Shown here: piece by piece, positions 1 through 9,449 of the stretch
How the letters are laid out: each line of letters begins with the position of its first letter
How positions within the stretch are numbered: the stretch's first letter is position 1
Origin: Macrolepiota albuminosa
Taxonomy: Eukaryota; Basidiomycota; Agaricomycetes; Agaricales; Agaricaceae
Length of the DNA: 64,000 bases
Assembly: GCA_027475525.1 (NCBI GenBank)
Contig: JAMWFC010000130.1
Location: forward strand, 1 to 64,000
Direction: 5' to 3'
Translations under genes and position numbers: made by a program
Notes under the pieces: generated by a model
Database searches by the model: none
Told to the model about the DNA's origin: nothing
The model's input: the letters and a program-made list of their open reading frames with translations, nothing else

Positions 1-992
1 TTTCACCTCTTTGGACATCCAGCACCTGCAATATTGGTGGATACTGCAGTATCTAGTATCTACTAAGCCCCATAGTAAAGAGATGTATGTACCTAGGGCC
101 GTAGTGTGCTCTACACCTATTAAGTATCCTGATGGTCTATCTATCTGTGGTCATGTAAGACAACTTTTTGAAGTAGAACTCTCTTCGTATGGTTCGTGGC
201 GGCGTGAGTGTTGAATCGGGTTACGTCGCAGACTCCTCCGGGTGGAACATGTGTTTGTTGGGGTTAGTCGGGTGTTACTGATGGGGGATTTTCGTTACTT
301 GTGTTCTCCTCGTGTGTCTGCGGACACGGGGTGTGTTGACCCGGTTTCGCTCTCTCTATCCTCTTTTTCTCTGCGATCCCTGTCTCTCTCCCTGCTCCTT
401 CCCCTTCCGTCATTCGCCCTCGACCAGATGGCTCAAGTGAACAGCCTGCCTTTTGATTGGCTTTTGTAATGACAAGGTGTATGTGTATCCTGATTGCCAT
501 TATCATTCGGTAAATAACATCGACATTTACATTTAAAAGCAGAATATGAAGTGTGAAATTGGATGCTTACCATCGTCGGTCAACTCTAGTAAGAAAACAG
601 CAAAAAGAATACCAGAGCACGTATTAGATTGATGTCCCAAGTCCGTCTAGATATTGTTTGGTCGGCAGTATAGTTGAGCCAGCTTCCCCGAGACACGGAT
701 CACGCCATCCTTATTTAAGAAAGAACGTACATTGATACCTCGTTTCAGACAAATTGTAGCTCAGCACCAGTCATTCAGCAAGCCTAAGGAACTGAACAAA
801 AGAGCGACAAATCACTTGCCTCCTGCTCGATTTTCACAAACAACAATCTCGAGATACATCCCAGAACAATAGTTTATCAACGACAACGGACATCTTCTAA
901 TCGCGGAACTCGCCATATAGGCACCCATCTTCTGGCCCGTGAATCTGAGAAACTTGATTCAAGCCGGCCAGAAGACAACGCTTGTACTTCGC

Positions 993-1223
993 CTACGCAT
1001 AGTAACTCTCATTGGAACGCAGACCACGCTCTTGATGGATTTGAAATTCCATGCCTTTGTCATCTTGCGATGACAATCTCACACGCCAACGTTCTCTTAT
1101 CGACAAGTTCATCGAACACATACCTTTTCCAGTGTAAGCATGTAAGCCTTGACCTCTTGAATCTGCACGTACTTGCCACTCTTTGTTCCGAACCTTCACC
1201 CTTTCCAAGATCTCATGACCCAA
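993..1223 (-). CDS. short hypothetical ORF in IR1 (76 codons)
   Basis: An unrecognised 76-codon ORF, rich in charged residues, lies in IR1-L and is conserved with one visible substitution in IR1-R at 22101-22331 (plus strand). Conservation may only reflect the recent duplication of the DNA, so coding status is uncertain. No motif is recognised. Confidence 0.2.
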   Translation of the reverse strand: MGHEILERVKVRNKEWQVRADSRGQGLHAYTGKGMCSMNLSIRERWRVRLSSQDDKGMEFQIHQERGLRSNESYYA

Positions 1224-1395
1224 TATGATTATTTTAACGATACGCCACCTGATGTATGATGATGAGTCATTCAGGGATGTGAACGTTCACTACTGAACCT
1301 CACCTCGGCTCAAGCACACAGCACAATCGTCAACAACAGACAACTCTGCCACCTTTCCACGTCGCAAGAGGTCGCATTGAGAAGGTACGGAGTGG

Positions 1396-1809
1396 TTGGT
1401 ATCTATAAATCTCCAACACCATTATTTTTACCCATGCGCTACTACAGAATATAACTTTAATAATGAATTACGACGCTGCTTTATCACAGAGTCTTTTCAT
1501 GCTACTTCATCGACTTTTTGTACTACAGACATGGTATCCTCGGTGGCTCATCAAGTCTTAGCAATTGCGTTGGTTGGCATGGTACCAGTGTTTTATAAGG
1601 TTCCGGTGTCTTTGGAGCTTCAAAAAACTGTCAGTTTTGGAGGTCCTTACCCGTCCCAGACCATTGTCAAGAGGTGCCGGATTCAAGCTCCTCATATCAG
1701 GGACAGTCTAAGGTTTATGCGTGATACTGAATACAGGAAGTATGTTATTCAACATTACTTACTCTTTCGTGACCTGGTAGATGAGAACAGCCGAGACATC
1801 ATGACTTAG
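1396..1809 (+). CDS. hypothetical protein, 137 aa, in IR1-L
   Basis: An ORF of 137 codons from ATG to TAG, with an inverted copy at 21515-21928. The two translations differ at four positions, all in the first 50 residues. The C-terminal 60 residues are identical and include the stretch SLRFMRDTEYRKYVIQHYLL. I do not recognise the family, and no signal peptide or membrane segment is evident. The ORF sits head-to-head with the dead KRE6/SKN1 gene (1938-3024, minus strand). It could be a real small gene, or the surviving 3' exon of a larger gene carried by the repeat. Confidence 0.4.
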   Translation: MVSINLQHHYFYPCATTEYNFNNELRRCFITESFHATSSTFCTTDMVSSVAHQVLAIALVGMVPVFYKVPVSLELQKTVSFGGPYPSQTIVKRCRIQAPHIRDSLRFMRDTEYRKYVIQHYLLFRDLVDENSRDIMT

Positions 1810-1937
1810 TTAACTACACCTTCCACTGTCGTCCATTAATATGTCCTCTATTTCTTCTGTTCTACTCATACTGTGTAATAAAAATTTGTGTTCGTCCTCC
1901 CAGACTTTGCTGTACAACTATGGCTACTTACTAGAGG

Positions 1938-3024
1938 TTAGTAGACGTACTCGGCAGAAAAGGGCGCGAACTGGGCGGACATGGACATGACATGGCCAAC
2001 CCGGGTGTCCTTGGCGTGCTCGGCTTCGAAAATGTTGATTTCTGGGGCGCCGCGGCCGACAGAGGTGGAAGGACCTGGGTGATCGGAACCAGGACATGAG
2101 CAGGCGCTGTGTAGCATGAGGGTGGGTGCAAGAGGGCAAAAAGAGACCCACGGGAGTCGTTGGCCACTTAGCCAGCTCAACTCGTTGTTGTACCTGTTCC
2201 TGGAGGCGACCGAGTGTAGTGTGACGGCGGTCTTTGAGTGTCTTATTAGGAAACGTGCCGACGTCGCACAAGTTGTAACTGGTAGTAATCAAGAAGACTC
2301 ACGTGTACGGCTACATGCCGTCGGTCGTTGCAGGGTAGCCGGGACACTGGGAAAAATGAGCACGGGGGTGAAAGTATCAGACAGATATTCACGTAACCCT
2401 TTTGACTCTGGATTCGCGCCAGGAAGGACGACAGAGACTTCGATATAACCACTGGAAAAGCAAAACTTGTTCTAGCTCTGCAACATGCCGCTGCAATAGT
2501 CGAGATTGTGGTTCTAGGCCAGCGTGAAGGGAGCGGTTGAGCCTTGGGTGAGGCCTGACTGGGAGTTGGACGTGGAGTCAAGGGTGATAACTAGACTGCT
2601 GTGGCGGGTTGTGACCTGCTGAGGGTCATATCACTCAAGGTCGCCGGTTGTGCCGTACCAGAGATCGTCAGCCTCCCAGAAGGGGTTGTCACCGGGATCA
2701 AAAGAGTGGCCATCGACGCCATCGACATTTAACTCTTTGGAGAAGACAAGCTGGTACTTCTTGTGTGGGTCTTGGCTTTGAAAAGGTTATCTGGAAGAGG
2801 ACAGGCGCTTGGTCTGTGGCGCTGATGCGTGAGTTGCGTGCTTCATTGCTGTAAACAGCGAGCACCAACCAGACACAGTAGCGTGAGCACGAGTCCAACC
2901 AGTACCGCAACGTCGAGATTCCGCGTCATGGAAACCCCGTCTTGCGCATCCCATGCACTGTGAAATCATGCATGAGATCCACCTCGTCAGCGGGATCAGA
3001 TAGAGGGTACTTTGATACTGTCAC
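1938..3024 (-). pseudogene. KRE6/SKN1-family beta-glucan synthesis gene, decayed copy (IR1-L)
   Basis: Read on the minus strand, three frames carry pieces of the KRE6/SKN1 family: type II membrane proteins with a GH16-like luminal domain needed for cell-wall beta-1,6-glucan. In order: a charged N-terminal piece, a hydrophobic anchor starting at the ATG at 2929, then NVDGIDGHSFYPSDNPFWEA, a GDLE segment, DVGTFPNKT, CPGSDHPGPS and GRGAPEIDIFEAE. The last contains the GH16-type E-x-D-x-x-E core. Three expected tryptophan codons (before YDP, before NKF and before PYT) are TGA or TAG. Frameshifts separate the blocks, and the gene ends with a stop at 1938-1940, well short of the family length. The same lesions occur in the right arm, so the gene was dead before the duplication. 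Confidence 0.85.
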
Positions 3025-3150
3025 GGTTGCCAAACTTTGGCAGCTGTGCAGAATCCCGGGACAACCCCGAGCCTGAGATTTCGTCATCTGATGCCAGGCA
3101 GCATCGATCCGCGATTCAGTCCGTCTCAGTGGTGCGAGCAAACGAATTAG

Positions 3151-3447
3151 TCACGTGTGACGACAATAGGTCAAGTTTGGTGCGTCTGCGAACTGGTGGC
3201 GTTCATCGACATTGAGCTGGAAAGCAAGCACCATGAAACGGGCAAACTGTCCCCTTACCTCCTGAGCAAAGACAATCTTCATTCTTTCTATGCTTTGACG
3301 CTCTTGAAGTCTCCATAGGGCTCCGCTTCTACTCCATTTACGGTTCATCCTGATTGACAATGCGTCACTCGTCAAAACTTCGAGAACCACGCTTTGCCCT
3401 TTCGTTGTCATGCCTCCTAGTGAGACTCGCATAGGTGGCTTCACCAT
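3151..3447 (-). CDS. hypothetical ORF upstream of the KRE6 relic (98 codons)
   Basis: An unrecognised basic ORF of 98 codons, with a copy in the right arm at 19866-20159 (plus strand) that differs at only a few residues. It precedes the KRE6/SKN1 relic on the same strand, so it might be a remnant of an upstream exon. However, its sequence does not resemble the family's N terminus as I know it. It is probably non-functional, like its neighbour. Confidence 0.25.
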   Translation of the reverse strand: MVKPPMRVSLGGMTTKGQSVVLEVLTSDALSIRMNRKWSRSGALWRLQERQSIERMKIVFAQEVRGQFARFMVLAFQLNVDERHQFADAPNLTYCRHT

Positions 3448-3546
3448 CTGGCTTCTATCCTCCCCGGCAAGTCTGATATAACAGCATGTAATATATACTT
3501 TGATTCCCTCAATGAATGAGGACCTTGCCAGTCATGCTAACCATAC

Positions 3547-5480
3547 CATCATCAACATGGCCGGACAGAGATGGGAAGAAGGGGGAAGGCAGTGATCATG
3601 ACTAAATCCGATGAATACGCTTAACCCATGATCCTGCGAGCTTTAAGAAATTTCCCTGGCCACTGGGTCGTCTATTAATAAGTAGGAGATGATGAAATTT
3701 GATTCCGTCTCATTTCTATGGGATTCTTTATAGTGGTGAACCTATTGACAACTTGGAGCGCCTTATGCGCCTTCAGCGACGCCACATCCAATTTGGCCTC
3801 ATGACGTCTTACATAGGTTGTGATCGATGACATAATCGGAATTTTTTTCCTTACAATTGGTTACCTTGTGTCAGGCCTATGATTCCATCGAGAAGAATGC
3901 GTCCATACAATCTCTGAAGGGATGCTTTTTGACCCTTTGTATTCCCGCAAGCAGTCTGATGAGTAGCTGTGGCACGACCTTTCGACCCCTTGAAGGTACT
4001 CAGCTCCCAATTTCTTCAACAGGCGGGGCCTCGCAGATTGAAACAATTGTTTCGGTCGCTACTGCATTACATATTCATCCTCCTACGATCAATCGAGTTC
4101 ACTCATGGATTTCCGAGATGTCGTCTTCAAGAAAAAGAGCAATTACCTAATTATAGAAAAGTGAGTTTGTTTACCCTCTTCTCTCACACTATCTTTTCTT
4201 CCATATGCGTTCAAGTCCTCGCAAGTTAGGAGGTACTCGAATGTTCAAGTTCGAAGTCCTAGGTCTTTGGTAAGTACACTAGGAACAAAGCTGTGGGCCC
4301 TAAATATCCCTTGCAATCCATTTGACGGTGATTCATACAGCAACGACTTGTATACATGACTACAGGATTGGCAACCGGTATCTCAAAAAAAAAATCGTTG
4401 ATTCCGTGTCTCGCAATCTCTACCATACTTTTGGTCTGTACATAACTCAGGAACTTCTGATACCCACCTTCGATGTTGAACGATGTCATGTCTCTGGTCG
4501 CCAGTTTCATTATGAGAGCATCAATTAGCGACGGGGAAAAGCAGAAGGTACGTCAGTACTATGGGATTCTCCTGATATTTCCCCCTCCCCTCGTGATCTA
4601 TTCAGTTCTGATGTTCACAAAGACTGACCTCTTCTATCACTCTGCTGGATCCTGTTAGGCTACACGCGGTTCTCATCGAACGGAAACATTGTCTATGTCT
4701 TGGTGCAGAACTCATAACTTTCTGACCAACGAACTATTCTACGTATCTTGTCATGCAACCGTGAACTTTTAAATTCATCGAAGCTCAGTCTCCGCCGGCT
4801 GTCGTTTCTGACGCTTTTCTCTGCCAGTGATACTTTACCCTCGTGGTTGCCGGCCAGCAGGATGGGGATTCTGCGTTCGAGCCTCGTTCAATTGGTGGCC
4901 GAGATGGGAATCCGGTTTCCCCAGGATTATCTCATTATACATAAAATCGACACAAGTGCTCTCTATTTTACATTCTGGCCTTTCGTCTGCCCCTCAGGTC
5001 TGTAGTGTAGTTTGTCAGGCGTAAAACTGAAACAATCACTCCAACCAATAATTTACGAACGAATTCTCCTACGTGACTTATGAACACTTATAGAGCTGCT
5101 TGCGGTGCTTCCGCAGAGGTCATGGGGTCGTTTGAAGTGATCGTTTCCTGTGATATCACTGATGACTGCTGTCTAATATTGGCTCTTCAAGCTTCAAGTT
5201 TCAAGATTCGACTCCTCTCTATTGAGCAATTCTTCCTTTGCGCTCAGAACATGTCTCCTGGCATCTTGCGGTAGCACTAATCTCAGCTCGTTCGAAGCAC
5301 AAGCAGCTCGACTCATCCACAAGGTTGTCTGAACTTGATTGGTCTGTTCCGCTTATCTTTCACAACCGATGTTGTGATTTTCCTATCTGTAACCTCTAAC
5401 CGATCTCGTTGCGTCGCGGCCACTAGAGAGATGTAAGTGCAAACCTGGTTCTCTACATCGAAATTTACCTGTGTTTATTT
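3547..5480. other. spacer with no recognised gene
   Basis: About 1.9 kb between the two repeat arms, with only short ORFs (under 100 codons), none resembling a known family and no good exon-intron chain. It is not duplicated elsewhere in the window. Confidence 0.5.
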
Positions 5481-5581
5481 CGTATCCTGTTATCTCATTG
5501 TCAAAGGTACCTTGACATTGTCATTATGACCATACATACCCCATATATACGCTACTTGTAAGACTATGTCGTCTTCCGTGT

Positions 5582-5735
5582 TTTGATACACCCCCCTTTT
5601 TCTCGTTTGGATGTCCAGGCACGTCCAGGGAGATCGCATCAAAACTTGATCGATTTTGTTTGATACACCCCCCTTTTTCTCGTTTGGATGTCCAGGCACG
5701 TCCAGGGAGATCGCATCAAAACTTGATCGATTTTG
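5582..5735. repeat. perfect 2 x 77-bp tandem duplication
   Basis: Copy 1 is 5582-5658 and copy 2 is 5659-5735, identical, with mismatching bases on both outer sides. It is one of eight duplications in the window with a period of exactly 77 bp, and probably an assembly artefact (see findings). Confidence 0.97.
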
Positions 5736-5977
5736 AGACGGAATCACAGGACGACCGATGCTTTCCTTAACCACCTCTTTGCATATCTATCACTCATCCA
5801 TCCTGTCACTGCTTAGATCTGATCTACACGACGTTACTACGGCGGTAGTCACGAACACTGTTGAGTTGTCTTCGCGGTCTTCGAGGGTGGCAGTACCAAG
5901 ATAGATAAGACTGACTGCCTCGCCTGAAAATTTTCTCACAAGACGTTCCCTCTTGACTTTAGCTCCCACTTCGCGCA

Positions 5978-6919
5978 ATGTCAGGCCCTTTCGTTTACAA
6001 ACCCACCGCTCCTGTTACCTGCGCGCCCCAGTTCCAAAGTCCCTACACCCATACACCGCGCTCTGCGACACCTTTCATTCCCGGCTCCCCGTACTCACGA
6101 CCACCCTCTTTGAATCCCTCACCACATTTTGCAGCAGCACCCCTGCCTCTATCCGACGGTCTAGATCGGTGCCCCATCCCCGCTCCAAACGTAGGATATT
6201 GTGGTACCTTTTGGGAGCCGAGGCGTGACCACCTTCCGCAATGGCACGAAGGCAACCTCAGTCCATGGCATGTGCCCCCACCGTATTCCTCACCGTTGGA
6301 CGGTGTTGGAAATCTTGCCGGATTATCACCGTATTCACAGCGCCGCCGACACTCATTCAGTTATGCATATAATCCGCCACTTCAAGTCAATCCCCTTCTG
6401 AATGCTGAGGTTCCCGTCAACAACTTCTTCTTTGATCTGTCGCGCATGTGTGACCCTCTTCTTTACTCCCGTGAAGACCTCGCGCAGCCTGTGACATACC
6501 CACCAATCACTCGAATGCGGATCGTGTCTGATATCCTTCCTCAAGAATGGGACATCACTTTGGACCTCTCACCTGATGTGTACGAGTATCACGTCAGGAC
6601 TGGGTACGGTCCTCCGCCAATCACGGTACAGGACGTCTTGCAAGAGCTCTATTGCCAATTGCAGTTGCAAATCAGTCACGATGACTGGGCACGGTTGTCG
6701 CGGGAGGACATGAACAAAGTTAGTCGTGCCTTCGACAGTCGCTGTCGGGCTGCTCCCGGTGGAAATGACGGATACCTGGCAGAGAGGGCAAATGGTGTAA
6801 GGAGAGTTGATTATCTGCGGGGAAAGACGAGACTTTTGGGCTTGCTGAAGGTGGGAAATGAGGATGGACGCGATACCTTCAAGTTTGTTACGACTAAACC
6901 ATACCAATCCACTCAGTGA
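5978..6919 (+). CDS. DUF6699-domain protein, 313 aa
   Basis: A single-exon ORF from ATG (5978) to TGA (6919). Residues 1-130 are proline- and serine-rich and look disordered. The DUF6699 domain runs from about residue 135 to 305. Its typical landmarks are NPLLNAEVPVNNFFFDL, YPPITRMRI, PPITVQDVLQEL and GVRRVDYLRGKTRLLGL, ending in a short basic tail. DUF6699 proteins are abundant in agaricomycetes and have no established biochemical function. No signal peptide or membrane helix is visible, so a cytosolic or nuclear location is likely. An intact paralogue lies at 33712-34494 in the inverted arm. The end of this gene is copied a second time within a 77-bp duplication (6874-7028), which falls in the 3' UTR. 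The start is the only ATG that leaves the whole frame open. Confidence 0.85.
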   Translation: MSGPFVYKPTAPVTCAPQFQSPYTHTPRSATPFIPGSPYSRPPSLNPSPHFAAAPLPLSDGLDRCPIPAPNVGYCGTFWEPRRDHLPQWHEGNLSPWHVPPPYSSPLDGVGNLAGLSPYSQRRRHSFSYAYNPPLQVNPLLNAEVPVNNFFFDLSRMCDPLLYSREDLAQPVTYPPITRMRIVSDILPQEWDITLDLSPDVYEYHVRTGYGPPPITVQDVLQELYCQLQLQISHDDWARLSREDMNKVSRAFDSRCRAAPGGNDGYLAERANGVRRVDYLRGKTRLLGLLKVGNEDGRDTFKFVTTKPYQSTQ

Positions 6920-7028
6920 TGGATGATTTATATTCAAGATTTATGTGTACTACCTTCAAGTTTGTTACGACTAAACCATACCAATCCACTCAGTGATGGA
7001 TGATTTATATTCAAGATTTATGTGTACT
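6874..7028. repeat. perfect 2 x 77-bp tandem duplication over the DUF6699 stop
   Basis: Copy 1 (6874-6950) holds the last codons and stop of the DUF6699 gene. Copy 2 (6951-7027) repeats them in what would be the 3' UTR, and one further base (7028) also matches. Period 77 bp, identical copies. The inverted arm at 33.7 kb has no such second copy of the gene end. Confidence 0.97.
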
Positions 7029-7265
7029 CTCATTGGATTATTTACTTTTGTCGTTATGCACCCTGGGACTTATTGCCCCTTATGTACAATCTTTCATGTG
7101 ATTTGCGCGTATATTCTACTTGACCTGAACCGGTTAGCACGGCTCAAAAAAGGTCTCGCGCGGCCATGATGTACGTTCATGATGTAAGTACGTTATACAC
7201 TTGTAGTCACATCTTAAATACCAACAACACCATGTGCGAGCAGTGCAGACCAGCGCTCAATCAGC

Positions 7266-8405
7266 TCAATCAGTATGCAGAAATGCCGGATCATCCTCGT
7301 TGAGAGGAGCAAACTTCCATGTCTTCTGAACCTCTCTTAATATCTCAAAAGCCTCCGCAGCCACTTCATCGATCTCCCCATACTCCAATACCGAACGATC
7401 ATCATCAAGCGGCAGCGGGTGTGTGTTTGCCTCTATGGTAAGTTCATTATAAACGGATGGTCGTCGCTCATCATCAATGGCGGTTAGCGCGTTCGGATAG
7501 CCGGAGAATGAACGCGAGCGGCGTAATTGCTGTTTCCGAAGATACGCCGGAATTGGTTTCGCACCGAGATGGTGAATTGCGACCCCAGGTAACTGAGCCT
7601 GCGATGAGGAAGGACTGATTCGAGAACGAGGGGAGATAAGGGAGACCGAAGAAGATTTGAGATGCCCAGAGTTCGAAGGTTGCATAGTATCACGAAGAGG
7701 GATTTTCCGGCGAGGCTCGATGTGCGATGCTGGGCGCGGAATGCCCTTTGTATGATGCCGCTGGAAGAGGTGCGAAACTGTGCGTCGGATAGAGCGCCAA
7801 ACGCGTTTTTTTCTCTTGGGAAGTTCAGGCAGGTCCTTGTTCAAGCGCGAAGGGTCGATCCCATATGGCCACTGAGGTCTGGTTTCCTGGACACGACTTT
7901 CGCGGCGTGGAATGGCAGATACATGGTTCAATGTTGGACAAACGGAGGTGGCATCGCATGAGATGTCCGAGGATTTTGGAGGAGCAGCGGTGTGCGGTAG
8001 AACATACAGAGGGCGCGGGAGAAGTTCATCGTTTGAGAGACTATCCGATCTATAACTGCCACCGTTTGACGTGGGTGCTGAGCAAATGTGACCATTGTTC
8101 CGTATCTCGCGGCGAGTAGCCCGTTGCGGTGGCTCGTGCGTAGTGAGATACAACGGCTCGGCGTGTTGGTACTCCTTATGTGAGTGCAGGAGCTTCTTTG
8201 GCGCACAACAATCGCCAGCGAGGGTCGTTGCGACGGTGGAGATGTCTGAGGAACATACTGAGGTATCTGATGACGCCGAAGAAAACGTCATCGGCGTGGC
8301 AGAGACTGGTGCACTCTCCATCAGAAATTGAGCATCAAAGAAGAGCACGGAGGGCAAGGTCATGTTGGTTTCGCATGGAATGGTGTGGAGGGGGTTAGTG
8401 GCCAA
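7266..8405 (-). CDS. hypothetical protein, 379 aa
   Basis: An uninterrupted minus-strand ORF from ATG (8405) to the stop at 7266, convergent with the DUF6699 gene. No domain is recognised. Residues 25-180 are serine-rich and low in complexity. Residues 195-220 form a strongly basic patch (core KRKKRVWRSIRR) that could be a nuclear localisation signal. The C-terminal 80 residues are acidic and include EIDEVAAEAFEILREVQKTW, predicted by eye to be helical. The C-terminal 78 codons are duplicated with a few substitutions at 33226-33462, so that part lies inside IR2. Length and codon pattern argue for a real gene, probably a disordered regulatory or structural protein; function unknown. Confidence 0.6.
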   Translation of the reverse strand: MATNPLHTIPCETNMTLPSVLFFDAQFLMESAPVSATPMTFSSASSDTSVCSSDISTVATTLAGDCCAPKKLLHSHKEYQHAEPLYLTTHEPPQRATRREIRNNGHICSAPTSNGGSYRSDSLSNDELLPRPLYVLPHTAAPPKSSDISCDATSVCPTLNHVSAIPRRESRVQETRPQWPYGIDPSRLNKDLPELPKRKKRVWRSIRRTVSHLFQRHHTKGIPRPASHIEPRRKIPLRDTMQPSNSGHLKSSSVSLISPRSRISPSSSQAQLPGVAIHHLGAKPIPAYLRKQQLRRSRSFSGYPNALTAIDDERRPSVYNELTIEANTHPLPLDDDRSVLEYGEIDEVAAEAFEILREVQKTWKFAPLNEDDPAFLHTD

Positions 8406-9449
8406 TGATGGTCAGTGGCGTTTTGTATGTTTCTCCTGTCATTGAGTCGGGTGGCATTACAGTAGGTGGCCAGATTGAAAAGGACTGCACAATGATTTAT
8501 ATATGGTCAATTGTTCGAGCTGTATGCCACCGGCGGACTAGCGCGAAAGATCATTCAGCCAACAAGATGGTAGTTTATGATTAGTTCCTTCCATGGGGTC
8601 ACTATGATCATCCCAAACAGCAAGTTAACGAGAAGCATTAGCTGGAGGGAAGACGATGATCAACTTCATATCGATCAAGGCGCTTAATAATCGCTATGAA
8701 AAACACTTACCAGCCGTCTTTCCCAAGATTTTCCTCCAGGGCACAAAACTGTATGATCTGGATGATCACAGTTCGAACTGAGTTTAAAGTGGTTTTCGTA
8801 TAACATCATTCTTCGAGGTTGAGGAAATCGCAGAATCTCTGTGAGACTCCTTTTGGCAGGATCTCGTCCGGCACTGACGGTCCGTTCCACAATGTGATTA
8901 TGGATCCATTTCTGACTTATGCGAATGCCTCTGTTGCGTTGGGAAAATGCACCCGATTCGGGCGGTTGTAACTGACTGGAATTTGACAAGTTCACATCTG
9001 AACGAAAGGGATTTTCCTAACCTGATGGCTTGTTTACCTATATCTCTCCTATCTCTCTCCGTGATGCAAGGCTTCTTGATCACAAGTCACAATGCTTGTT
9101 GTCTCGTAAAAAAAAGCCGGCGTTGACTTGCGATCTACCTCCTTTCTGTGACATCTTTCCGCTTTCTTCGTCGTGGGTCTAGCGCCTTTGTGACTCGGTA
9201 CAAGCAGACGTAAGTGATGTGTGCTTAGATTCAGTTGACGTTGCAAAATCACATATGTCAAAACTGTACTTTATATACGAGTCTCTGCTGTAGAGAACGA
9301 GTGGTCTACGAGGCAGATCTACATCATCTTATACATAGCTATCAGCTGACAACCCCTGGACCTACTTACACGTACTTAGAACCACGCGTGCCAAAATAGC
9401 GTGGAGATCCGAAGACTGGCGGCCGTGATGGCCCCATATATAGCAATCA
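8406..9449. other. intergenic region
   Basis: About 1 kb between the divergent 379-aa gene and the JEN-like transporter. It presumably holds both promoters. Only short ORFs without recognisable content were seen. Confidence 0.5.

Larger units (their letters stand above)
94..3546. repeat. IR1-L, left arm of a 3.45-kb inverted repeat
   Basis: This block returns in reverse complement at 19766-32124, where it is split by the retrotransposon at 22630-31431. Left position 94 pairs with about 32124 and left 3546 with about 19766. The arms match almost base for base across coding and non-coding stretches. By eye, the 137-codon ORF inside differs at only four residues between arms. A 12-bp indel lies near 3140 (right arm near 20170). 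No terminal repeats or target duplication were identified at the arm ends, so it may be a segmental duplication or a gene-carrying transposon. Confidence 0.92.
5770..7499. repeat. IR2-L, left arm of a second inverted repeat
   Basis: This block returns in reverse complement at about 33224-34680, covering the DUF6699 promoter and gene, the intergenic region and the 3' end of the 379-codon gene. Identity is high over the 3' part of the DUF6699 gene and the intergenic DNA, and clearly lower over the 5' half of the gene. Because IR2 lies on the same side of IR1 in both locations, the four arms do not form one simple palindrome. Confidence 0.88.

Noticed and set aside
3857..4229. ORFs containing FDPLKVLSSQFLQQAG, a possible gene
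   Set aside because: Two overlapping frames, no recognised family, and no coherent exon chain.
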